Of a stretch of DNA of 50,269 bases, positions 36,201 through 43,207 are shown piece by piece (the stretch's first letter is position 1; the number at the start of each line of letters is the position of its first letter). The translations under genes and the position numbers were made by a program. The stretch comes from Caldilineaceae bacterium (GTDB lineage Bacteria > Chloroflexota > Anaerolineae > Caldilineales > Caldilineaceae): assembly GCA_020634815.1 (NCBI GenBank), contig JACKBA010000045.1, forward strand, positions 1 to 50,269, read 5' to 3'. The notes beneath the pieces are model-generated. The model saw only the letters and a list, made by a program, of their open reading frames with translations, ran no database searches and was not told the origin of the DNA.

Positions 36201-36352
36201 TGATCGATGGGCGTCGCGTCGTCGACGTTGTAGCGAAGCGCGGCGAAGAAGCGAACGACTTCGTCGGCATTCTCAAGCTGGCCGATTTCGTGTTCGCTGA
36301 GCCGCATGTCGTTGGTATTGGGAAGAAAGTCCGTGCTGGTTTCGGCGGTCAT
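33222..36352 (-). pseudogene. N-terminal block of split gamma-class N6-adenine methyltransferase
   Basis: The first 1043 codons of a DNA methyltransferase of the Eco57I/type IIG or DISARM/BREX-like kind. ATG 36350-36352 is chosen because the preceding 64 codons lie across the promoter region. Order: an N-terminal domain with YLLEVKSVT (a possible PD-(D/E)XK-like E-x-K); a second nuclease-like region (EPDYYLYAPGDQD..AAVLSYVWNRNLD) in which no E-x-K is visible; a helical region; motif X GSYYTPDYIVKYIV; SAM motif I VLDPAMGSGHFLVEA (about 738-752); VDLNAMAVELAKVSLW; and catalytic NPPY (about 1023-1026). IS-B then interrupts. Rejoined with the other blocks the gene is 5292 nt, 1763 residues, with no internal stop. 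The truncated product would be 1054 residues and lack target recognition. Confidence 0.92.
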
Positions 36353-36439
36353 GGTGGGTCTCAATTCTTGACGGGTGACAGGTTCTCGGAAGAGTGGGCA
36401 GCGGCGTAGCGGAGACGCATCTGCCTGGACAACCGTTGC

Positions 36440-36448
36440 ATTGTAGCA
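36440..36448 (-). promoter_or_regulatory. extended -10 promoter of methyltransferase-helicase cassette
   Basis: On the minus strand TGCTACAAT, a TGn-extended -10 box, about 85 nt upstream of the methyltransferase ATG. The -35 is poor. The divergent promoter at 36572 serves the plus-strand gene. Confidence 0.5.
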
Positions 36449-36571
36449 TATGGTGCGCACCCATGCCGAAGACCGGCAGATCGCACCCGGCGCTCCTATG
36501 GGTAATCGTTCTCCAACGGTGAAATCCCGCATTTCTGAAAGCATGAGCGCGAGATGTCCGAAATCGCCCTA

Positions 36572-36600
36572 TTGTGTATTTGGTGTGTCCCAGCTATCAT
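36572..36600 (+). promoter_or_regulatory. promoter for hypothetical gene 36646
   Basis: TTGTGT (36572-36577), a 17-bp spacer and TATCAT (36595-36600). Transcription would start near 36607, which favours GTG 36646 over the ATGs at 36574 and 36610. Confidence 0.6.
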
Positions 36601-36645
36601 AGCGGGACAATGAATCTCTATTCGCAACCAAGTCAGGAGCCGCTC

Positions 36646-37113
36646 GTGAGTATCGATCTAGTTTCAGAAATGATTGACCGGATTGCTGATGCAACAATCG
36701 ATATAGATGGTGTGCGCTGGGTACAAGAAGACAAGCGACTTGTCTGTCGTCTTGACACGGGGTGGGTAGGATTTGAAGACAATGGCGTATTGTGTTTGCC
36801 AATTATGAAGCGCCGCTCAGTTAGCTCTGAGTTATTCCGAGATGACATCCCCAATTTGACCACCAAGGGGTGGACGACGGTTGATGTCCACGCGTTAGCT
36901 TCCATCGAAATATTCCGGGACAGCCTCATGAGTATGGGCAATGGAACCAAGCGTGAATTCATCGGCAAACCAGGAGATGATGAAGGTCCACTTCACACTC
37001 GTCTGCGAAACAGCGTGATCTTTCCGGTATCTGTGGCCCATGACAATGTTCATGTCATTCGACACGCATTGATGGAACTTTCCTACAATCTTCGGACAGG
37101 ACCGAGACCGTAA
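36646..37113 (+). CDS. hypothetical protein, possibly frameshifted near its end
   Basis: A 155-residue soluble protein I do not recognise; it begins VSIDLVSEMIDRIADATIDI and includes GVRWVQEDKRLVCRLDTGWVGFEDNGV, suggesting a mixed alpha/beta fold without motifs. GTG 36646 has AGGAG six bases upstream and a promoter at the right distance. The local GC content is lower than in the core genes, which fits acquired DNA. A second open frame lacking any start codon follows at once (to 37352), one nucleotide out of register, so the true protein may be about 235 residues and the gene broken by a single-base deletion or an assembly error. Confidence 0.55.
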   Translation: MSIDLVSEMIDRIADATIDIDGVRWVQEDKRLVCRLDTGWVGFEDNGVLCLPIMKRRSVSSELFRDDIPNLTTKGWTTVDVHALASIEIFRDSLMSMGNGTKREFIGKPGDDEGPLHTRLRNSVIFPVSVAHDNVHVIRHALMELSYNLRTGPRP

Positions 37114-37352
37114 GTCTTGCTGGCTGGATCGACAAGGCCCTAACTATCGTCCAAGCCATTGACCAAGCCCCTGAACTCGTCAAGAAAGAGCTTTGGCACC
37201 ATGACCTTGCGTCAGGTGTGACGACCGTACATGCCCTGGATGCTGCGGGCAAACCCGTCAACCAAGTGTACAAGTTTGAAGACAAACACATTGCCAATGA
37301 ATTGACCAAGCGCTGTCCCGCAATACAGATCAGCGGCTGTACGTTGCAGTGA
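37114..37352 (+). other. start-less open frame downstream of hypothetical gene
   Basis: The frame ending at TGA 37350-37352 is open through this stretch and reads SLAGWIDKALTIVQAIDQAP, ELVKKELWHHDLASGVTTVH, ALDAAGKPVNQVYKFEDKHI, ANELTKRCPAIQISGCTLQ. Its composition is protein-like and it has no start codon near. Adding one base near 37090-37110 would fuse it to the gene at 36646. Confidence 0.4.
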
Positions 37353-37480
37353 CCAACAACCACTTCTGGTTGTCATCATGTGCCTGATTGGCCGGCACTC
37401 GTACCGGTGATTGGGCTCATTTTGGGGCGAGCAGAAGCACTTCGTAATTCCCTTCAAAATTGTTCTTCAGCCACTTCGCA

Positions 37481-37590
37481 AAAATCCTTACTGGATTTGC
37501 GCGCGATCCAGCAAGGATCGCGTACAAATCCAGTAAGGATTTTGATCAAACCGCGTGCGGATTGGGTCGCGATCCAGTAAGGATTTGGAT
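37481..37590. repeat. cluster of ATCCAGTAAGGAT repeats
   Basis: AAAATCCTTACTGGATTT (37481-37498) is the exact reverse complement of 37526-37543. Between them lies the small palindrome GCGATCCAGCAAGGATCGC. A further direct copy, ATCCAGTAAGGATTTGGATC, begins at 37572. It is the first of three unrelated repeats packed into the 37353-37950 gap, which contains no gene. Confidence 0.85.
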
Positions 37591-37644
37591 CAAACGGCTG
37601 GCTGTTTTCTGCAAGGCCGCCAAAGGACCCGATTTCAGGTTTTC

Positions 37645-37733
37645 ACGAGACTCACACAAAGCCGCCAAGAGCACAAAGAACGCCCTCTTCAACTTGGTGA
37701 CTTTGTGTCTCTGTGTGAGGCAAAATCATGGCC
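37645..37733. repeat. CACAAAG-type inverted repeat, copy 2
   Basis: CTCACACAAAGCCGCCAAGA (from 37651) and the complementary right arm (to 37720, ending CTCTGTGTGAGG) enclose a short centre. It matches the element at 41998-42090 closely, including the flanking GGCAAAATCATG, and more distantly the element inside the kinase gene at 6431. Confidence 0.88.
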
Positions 37734-37831
37734 AACTGAAGATGCCTCCCATTTACCTTTGCCGGTGACGGCGCCGATCCGGCTGAACTTTACCCGTGAC
37801 CTGATGCCCACATTTGCCCCTTACGCGCAGT

Positions 37832-37897
37832 ACGTCCCCGGCACTGGGCAGCGGACGACGGTATGACAATAATGGTTGTGCCCAGTGCCGGGGACGT
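37832..37897. repeat. CCCCGGCAC palindromic repeat, copy B
   Basis: ACGTCCCCGGCACTGGGC (37832-37849) is the exact reverse complement of GCCCAGTGCCGGGGACGT (37880-37897), an 18-bp perfect stem with a 30-nt loop. It lies 46 nt upstream of the promoter at 37943. Confidence 0.92.
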
Positions 37898-37942
37898 TGT
37901 CTACACCATAGATGATCGAGATCGATTGTGCCATTGCGACGT

Positions 37943-37971
37943 TTGCTGTTTTAGAACAAATGTGCTATACT
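37943..37971 (+). promoter_or_regulatory. promoter with LexA-like operator
   Basis: TTGCTG (37943-37948), a 17-bp spacer and TATACT (37966-37971) form a strong promoter. The spacer holds AGAACAAATGTGCT (37953-37966), matching 12 of 14 positions of the AGAACATATGTTCT type of SOS box known from Gram-positive LexA, and it touches the -10. A repressor bound there would block the polymerase. The operator call is inference. Confidence 0.5.
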
Positions 37972-38081
37972 TGGGCTTCCTCAATAACCCCGCACCACCC
38001 CCGATTCGTACGTGGCCTTGGTTGCTTTGCGATGACGTTGCCGGTGGAAAGCTGTCGGTTTTGGAGGAGGAGGAAACGGCC

Positions 38082-38309
38082 ATGTTGGACCCGATGCGAT
38101 TTGACCTGTTGTTGGCGGAACGCCGCCGTGCCGTGGAAGAACATGTGGAGGCGCAGCGCCGCCATCGCCTGCTGGCCATGACGCGCAGCGGCCCGGCGCG
38201 CCGCTGCTGCCGCTGGCTCGGCGTGCGTTTGCAGGCGTGGGGCGTGGCCTTGCAGCGCTATGCCCAGGCCGGCGCGGCGCCGGCAGGGTGGAAGGAACAG
38301 CCGTCGTAA
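38082..38309 (+). CDS. small basic protein, possibly SOS-controlled
   Basis: A 75-residue protein, MLDPMRFDLLLAERRRAVEE onward, rich in Arg and Ala, predicted as two helices with no signal or membrane span; I do not recognise it. GGAGGAGGAGG lies 8 nt before the ATG. A promoter with a LexA-like box is about 110 nt upstream and a strong hairpin terminator lies 5 nt downstream, so it is a single-gene unit. Small proteins made under LexA control in other bacteria (SulA, YneA) stop cell division; a comparable job here is conjecture resting only on size and operator. Confidence 0.65.
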   Translation: MLDPMRFDLLLAERRRAVEEHVEAQRRHRLLAMTRSGPARRCCRWLGVRLQAWGVALQRYAQAGAAPAGWKEQPS

Positions 38310-38313
38310 CAAA

Positions 38314-38358
38314 CGGAGGGGGGCCGCACAGCGCTGAGACGCTGTGCGGACCCCTCCG
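38314..38358 (+). terminator. strong terminator of small gene
   Basis: CGGAGGGGGGCCGCACAGCG (38314-38333) pairs with 38340-38358 (CGCTGTGCGGACCCCTCCG) over about 19 bp around a 6-nt loop, followed by CTTGTCTCT. It also faces the minus-strand nucleotidyltransferase gene. Confidence 0.8.
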
Positions 38359-38394
38359 CTTGTCTCTATTCGACATCTCGCCGGTGGTCTGGCA

Positions 38395-39084
38395 TCAAAG
38401 CTCGAGACCTGTGATGCGGTCAAAGATCAGTTCGGCACATCGTATACACGCAGAGCGCACAGATCCCCAGTCGTGCCAGCGGGGTTCCAGATTTTTGTAC
38501 TCGGCAAGATTGACGCCATCCAGATCGTAGGGAAGCGGCTGCGCCAGTTGAATCTGAAGTTGTTGCAGCGCCGACTCGCCACTTGGCTGCGGATAAAGCC
38601 GGTCAAAGCCGCGTAATGCATCTGCGACGTCGTCACCCCCAAGATGATCGGCCAGAGCGATGAAATCGAGGTAATCGCGCGTTGCATTGCGCCGTAGGAT
38701 CAGCACGGCCTTAATGCGCAGCATCTCGGCAGCAGTCGGGACGGTGATATGCTCGCCCCCCAGCTCTATTTGGGTTGTCTCAAGCGGCGTTTCGCGGATT
38801 AACTGGCGCACGCCAGTCTCGATGCCGTCCAGGCTGCCGAGAATCTGCACCGACCTGCTGACGCGCGCGGTCTGCCAGCCGGCTACGGATTCCAGCCTGG
38901 CGAGCACCTCATCAAAGCGCGTGCGCAGATCGGCGACGACGTGATCGGCGTCCGTGGACAGGCGATGCCGGGCATAGACTGCTGTAGCCGTTCCCCCAAC
39001 CAGCACTGCGTCGAGCAGAATGCGTTGGAGGTGAGCAGCCGCGGCCAGCACGCGTTCCCAGTCAGGCAGCGTGTCGTTCGGCAT
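38395..39084 (-). CDS. nucleotidyltransferase-type toxin (AbiEii-like)
   Basis: A 229-residue protein of the nucleotidyltransferase superfamily. The N-terminal motif LVGGTATAVYARHRLSTDADHVV gives the Gly-Gly (30-31) and the Asp45/Asp47 pair that binds metal and nucleotide. The later RIKAVLILRRNATRDYLDFIALAD segment is typical of AbiEii/MenT-like toxins and related DUF families, where Arg/Lys and Asp complete the site. Known members transfer nucleotides to tRNA or protein targets and stop growth. ATG 39082-39084 is chosen over an upstream start at 39138 because it begins the domain cleanly. Its start overlaps the preceding 73-codon gene by 23 nt, the usual arrangement for toxin and partner. 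Confidence 0.82.
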   Translation of the reverse strand: MPNDTLPDWERVLAAAAHLQRILLDAVLVGGTATAVYARHRLSTDADHVVADLRTRFDEVLARLESVAGWQTARVSRSVQILGSLDGIETGVRQLIRETPLETTQIELGGEHITVPTAAEMLRIKAVLILRRNATRDYLDFIALADHLGGDDVADALRGFDRLYPQPSGESALQQLQIQLAQPLPYDLDGVNLAEYKNLEPRWHDWGSVRSACIRCAELIFDRITGLEL

Positions 39085-39283
39085 AGTGCTTCCAGAAGTG
39101 ATAGCGCTGAGCGTAGGGATCATCAACATGCGCCGCACAGACGCGCAGCACCTTCTCGCTTATCTTGGGGTCAGCCAGCAATGCCGTGCGCAGAGCCGCC
39201 CAGTCGGCGCGTTTGCCCCGCCCGATGATGTCGTCAATGGCAGCAAGGGTCAGTTCGTTGTGGGTGAGGTGACGATGCAACAT
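39062..39283 (-). CDS. small partner of nucleotidyltransferase (putative antitoxin)
   Basis: A 73-residue protein, MLHRHLTHNELTLAAIDDII onward with PYAQRYHFWKHYAERHAA at the end; helical, no DNA-binding motif that I recognise. GGAG lies about 9 nt before the ATG at 39281-39283. The gene precedes and overlaps the nucleotidyltransferase gene. Position and size suggest an antitoxin or substrate-recognition subunit, by analogy with the two-gene AbiE-type systems; the sequence does not resemble the AbiEi winged-helix antitoxin. A -10-like TACAAT lies at 39322-39327 on the minus strand. Confidence 0.6.
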   Translation of the reverse strand: MLHRHLTHNELTLAAIDDIIGRGKRADWAALRTALLADPKISEKVLRVCAAHVDDPYAQRYHFWKHYAERHAA

Positions 39284-39347
39284 GACTCGTTCTCCAAAAC
39301 TAGCTTCGACCAAGTGTTTTCATTGTAAGGGGCGACCTTTTACTGAG

Positions 39348-39380
39348 AGAAACCGAGTTTCTCCGAGAAACTCGGTTTCT
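39348..39380. repeat. AGAAACCGAGTTTCT palindrome
   Basis: AGAAACCGAGTTTCT (39348-39362) and AGAAACTCGGTTTCT (39366-39380) form a 15-bp stem with a 3-nt loop. It sits between two toxin-antitoxin-like modules, next to the presumed promoter of the 39283 gene. The hairpin at 8678-8708 is a weaker relative. Confidence 0.85.
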
Positions 39381-39396
39381 GGCCGGTAGAGCGGCA

Positions 39397-39600
39397 TCAG
39401 GTTGCTTCGAGCACTTCGATCCAAAAGGAATCGTCGACTGGCGGCAGGTCAGCATGCAGTGCGGCCAGCCGCCTCTCCGGCGGGCCAAAGCGGGCGCGCA
39501 GCCTGCGCGCCTGGGCTAGCAAAGCTTCCTGCCGTCGCCTTATCTCTGGTGCGATCGTCTCCACCGATGCGGTTGTAGTGGTGTTCGCAATCGTGCTCAC
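39397..39600 (-). CDS. small hypothetical protein coupled to UPF0175-like gene
   Basis: A 67-residue protein starting at GTG 39598-39600 that shares the sequence GTGA with the upstream stop, so translation is coupled. Sequence: a Thr-rich start, a helix EIRRRQEALLAQARRLRARF, then LAALHADLPPVDDSFWIEVLEAT. I do not recognise it. UPF0175 antitoxin genes are usually followed by a PIN-domain toxin; this protein is far too short for one and shows no acidic catalytic set. It may be a small toxin or an accessory factor. Confidence 0.55.
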   Translation of the reverse strand: MSTIANTTTTASVETIAPEIRRRQEALLAQARRLRARFGPPERRLAALHADLPPVDDSFWIEVLEAT

Positions 39601-39902
39601 GCCTGCTCCGCAAAATGATCACGCAATGCCTGGACTTCGTCGATCGCATCTTCGACGGATTCTGGTCCTAATCGCGGCTGGATGCCTTGTTCGAGCAGGA
39701 TGTCACGCATCTGTGCCCAGCTTACGCCAGCCAGGCTGGCCGCCTTTGCTAGCGAGAGTTCTTCGCGCTGGTAACGATGCACTGCCAACTGAACTCGCAG
39801 ATCGCCACGCGCGCGCAAGAGGTGGCGCAGCGCGTCTTGCACGACCGCTTCTTCGCTGCTGTAGAGATGAGCATCGACAAAATCACGCACGTTGGGCAAC
39901 AT
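39597..39902 (-). CDS. UPF0175-like antitoxin
   Basis: A 101-residue protein with an N-terminal domain resembling a ribbon-helix-helix/dimerisation segment (SSEEAVVQDALRHLLRARGDLRVQLAV) and the UPF0175 hallmark ELSLAKAASLAGVSWAQMRDILLEQGI, a helix-turn-helix that binds the operator. The gene has AGGAGCC before ATG 39900-39902 and a near-ideal promoter 51 nt upstream. Family members act as antitoxins for PIN-type toxins; here the partner would be the coupled 67-residue protein, which is unusual. Confidence 0.8.
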   Translation of the reverse strand: MLPNVRDFVDAHLYSSEEAVVQDALRHLLRARGDLRVQLAVHRYQREELSLAKAASLAGVSWAQMRDILLEQGIQPRLGPESVEDAIDEVQALRDHFAEQA

Positions 39903-39952
39903 GGCAAAGGCTCCTGGATATGCAATCGCAACACACCGACCTCTGGGCAGGC

Positions 39953-39981
39953 ATTGTAGTCGACATGGGCGCCAACGACAA
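39953..39981 (-). promoter_or_regulatory. promoter of UPF0175-like module
   Basis: On the minus strand TTGTCG (39976-39981), a 17-bp spacer and TACAAT (39953-39958), giving a leader of about 45 nt. Confidence 0.65.
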
Positions 39982-40160
39982 CCCCGTCGGGCATATAGCG
40001 TGGTCGCCCTCGACTACAACGGTGTCGATTCGCTGGCGCCGGGATCAGGCCGCCGCAGCTACCCTACGCACCGCCGGCACTTGATCCGCACGCAGCTGCG
40101 CCACGGCCGAGCACGGCACGGTCACGACGGTGCTGATCTAACCTTACCCTGCGCCGCTGC

Positions 40161-41267
40161 TCATCGCGTCCGCTCCGGCTTGGGCGCGCCTTGCAGGCTG
40201 AAGTGCACCTGATAGAGCATCAGTTCCACGTTGGGGATGGCGCTGACGGCATAGGTGAGCGACGGGTCGACGCTGTGTGCCACGATCAGCCCGTGCACCT
40301 CCTCGTGTGGCTCGGCCAGGTGATGGCGCACCCAGCCGATGTAGCGCAGCACCTGGCCGGCGGTCTGGTCGCTGGTCTGGCCGCGCTTCAACTCCACCAC
40401 CAGCCACTTCGGCTCGCTGCGGTGGCGTGCCAGCAGATCGATGCGCCCTACGTTGCACGGATATTCGTAGCCGGCGTTCTCATTGCCCGGCTCGCTGTAA
40501 AGCTGCCACGTCTTGCCCAGTTCGGTACGCGCCCAATTGTCGCGCAGAAACTCGTGCAGGTGGCGCTCCAGCCCGAACGCCTGTGCGCCTATATTGTCGC
40601 CGCCGTTGTTGGTTCCTCCATCCACGGGGACGGGCGGGGGCGGTTGGATGATAGGCTCATCGAGCAGCAGATAATACCACAGCGCGTCCAGCGTCCACAG
40701 GTCGATCTGGAGAGCCGCGCACAACTCCAGCAAGAGCGCATTGATCGTGGCATAGCGGCTGCCCTCCCGCTCGCCGCGCGCAAAGCGTGGCCACAGCTCC
40801 AGCCGCTTCAGCCCGGCTTCCGAGGTCGTGTTCCACACGCCGTATTTGTCAGGGTGCGCAACAAGCAGGATGGCGGTCGCCACGGCGCGGCCCATGCCGT
40901 TGATGTGACCGATGGCGAAGTCGTAGCGGTCGGCAAGGGGCCGGCTCTCGTCGAGCAGCATGGCCAGCCCGCTGCGCAGCGCCGGCATATCGGCACAGAG
41001 CCGCGGGCCGAGACGCTGCAAGCCGCTCCAGTGCTTGTTGTTGTCGAAGATCAGGAAGTCGCGCACGTCGCCTTCCTGGAGGGCTGGCAGCGCATCGCGT
41101 GCAAAGATCGGCTGGAAGCGTACCAGTACTGCCCCCTGCGCCGTCAGCGATGGCTCGACGGCCGCGCCGGCAAAGGCGCCGTCCTGCACCTGCGCCAGCA
41201 GGGTGCGCAGGCGTTCGACTGCTGAGGAAAGGACGTTGTCTTCAGTATGGACAGCCAATACCGTCAT
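40161..41267 (-). CDS. NucS-like PD-(D/E)XK nuclease with helical N-terminus
   Basis: A 368-residue protein in two parts. The N-terminal ~210 residues are helical and include GHINGMGRAVATAILLVAHP (120-139), reminiscent of a helix-hairpin-helix DNA-binding motif as in HhH-GPD glycosylases. A short Pro/Gly-rich linker (208-224) leads to a C-terminal nuclease domain like NucS/DUF91: GRIDLLARH with Asp277, LVVELKRG with Glu292 and Lys294, and QVLRYIGW with Gln305 and Tyr309. The catalytic set looks complete, so it should cut DNA, perhaps at mismatches or branched structures. Its ATG overlaps the PIN toxin's stop by 4 nt, so it is the third gene of a VapBC-type operon, an unusual partnership. Confidence 0.85.
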   Translation of the reverse strand: MTVLAVHTEDNVLSSAVERLRTLLAQVQDGAFAGAAVEPSLTAQGAVLVRFQPIFARDALPALQEGDVRDFLIFDNNKHWSGLQRLGPRLCADMPALRSGLAMLLDESRPLADRYDFAIGHINGMGRAVATAILLVAHPDKYGVWNTTSEAGLKRLELWPRFARGEREGSRYATINALLLELCAALQIDLWTLDALWYYLLLDEPIIQPPPPVPVDGGTNNGGDNIGAQAFGLERHLHEFLRDNWARTELGKTWQLYSEPGNENAGYEYPCNVGRIDLLARHRSEPKWLVVELKRGQTSDQTAGQVLRYIGWVRHHLAEPHEEVHGLIVAHSVDPSLTYAVSAIPNVELMLYQVHFSLQGAPKPERTR

Positions 41268-41665
41268 ATCGATTCCCAGTCGTCAAGTTTCAGTCCAGGT
41301 ATGCGACCAAACTCTCGTATATTGTGTGTAACCAGGGTGACCTCGTAGGCAAGCGCTGTGGCTGCAATCTGAACATCATATGGGCCGATCGGATTGCCCA
41401 TACGTGCCAGGTCGGCACGCACTTTGCCGCAGATGTTAGCAGCCCTGCCATCGAAAGATAGTGAAGCAAATTGAGCGAAGAATTGTTCCAGTAGCTGCAA
41501 GTTTTGCGACGGGCGCTGGCTGTGATAGGCGCCAAAGTAGAGTTCGGACTTCACGATATCACAGAGCACAACCTCGCCAGCTTGATGTGCTGCCAGACGT
41601 TCGCGTACCGGTGAGGGGCGCTGATTCAGATAGCGGATACAGGCATTGGTATCGAGGAGCCACAT
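41264..41665 (-). CDS. vapC: VapC-type PIN-domain ribonuclease toxin
   Basis: A 133-residue PIN-domain protein of normal VapC length. The acidic metal-binding residues are visible: Asp5 in MWLLDTNACI, Glu41 in IVKSELYFG, and Asp97 in GPYDVQIAATAL, with the closing LVTHNIREFGRIPGLKLDDW. VapC toxins cleave tRNA or rRNA. The gene follows its antitoxin with a one-base overlap (TGATG) and overlaps the downstream NucS-like gene by ATGA, so all three are translated together. Confidence 0.93.
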   Translation of the reverse strand: MWLLDTNACIRYLNQRPSPVRERLAAHQAGEVVLCDIVKSELYFGAYHSQRPSQNLQLLEQFFAQFASLSFDGRAANICGKVRADLARMGNPIGPYDVQIAATALAYEVTLVTHNIREFGRIPGLKLDDWESI

Positions 41666-41943
41666 CAGTCGAGATCCTCGCGCAGTTCATAGGAGGTCGG
41701 CTGGTCGCGCACCAGTGGAGTTCCCTGCCACTGCCCACTGGTTGCCTCAAAGAATCCGACCGGCCAGCCTCGATCGTCGAAAGGACGCGAAACGCTTTCT
41801 GCCGTTTCAGGCGCGTCGATCGGGAGGACCGGTTCTTCCTCAAGTGCAATGATGATCACTTCTACACGATGCTGTCGGAGTTCGGGTGGAACTTCGATCA
41901 CATCAGGCGCGTTGTCATAAACCGTGCGTCGAAAAGTCGTCAC
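41665..41943 (-). CDS. VapB-like antitoxin
   Basis: A 92-residue protein starting at GTG 41941-41943, where GGAGGT is six bases upstream; an ATG 21 nt earlier is less well placed. The N-terminal TTFRRTVYDNAPDVIEVPPE and LRQHRVEVIIIALEEE resemble the AbrB/DNA-binding starts of small antitoxins that come with VapC, and the C-terminal part (PFDDRGWPVGFFEATSGQWQ) is like the extended toxin-binding tails. It is expected to neutralise the downstream PIN toxin and autoregulate the operon. Confidence 0.8.
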   Translation of the reverse strand: MTTFRRTVYDNAPDVIEVPPELRQHRVEVIIIALEEEPVLPIDAPETAESVSRPFDDRGWPVGFFEATSGQWQGTPLVRDQPTSYELREDLD

Positions 41944-41997
41944 TCTACACCTCCATTTCCTCAATCGCCTGTTGGTCGACCATCATGCTTCCCACAC

Positions 41998-42090
41998 TTT
42001 ACGACACTCACACGAAGCCACCAAGAACACAAAGCTTACCATCTTCATCTTTGTGGCTCTGTGCCTTAGCGTGAGGCAAAATCGTGAACG
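41998..42090. repeat. CACAAAG-type inverted repeat, copy 3
   Basis: ACTCACACGAAGCCACCAAG (from 42005) and a right arm with CTTTGTGGCTCTGTG and GTGAGGCAAAATCGTG (to about 42088) repeat the 37645-37733 element almost word for word with a different centre. It ends next to the stop of the epimerase gene, so it may act in 3'-end processing or termination of that operon. Confidence 0.88.
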
Positions 42091-42097
42091 CCTGACA

Positions 42098-43201
<1,104 letters not shown>

Positions 43202-43207
43202 AACGTT

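Noticed and set aside
22501..36352. Assignment of the cassette to DISARM or BREX
   Set aside because: The helicase and methylase resemble parts of DISARM, but DrmA and DrmB (DUF1998) and the BREX hallmarks PglZ, BrxC and BrxL are absent from the window, so a named assignment is not justified.
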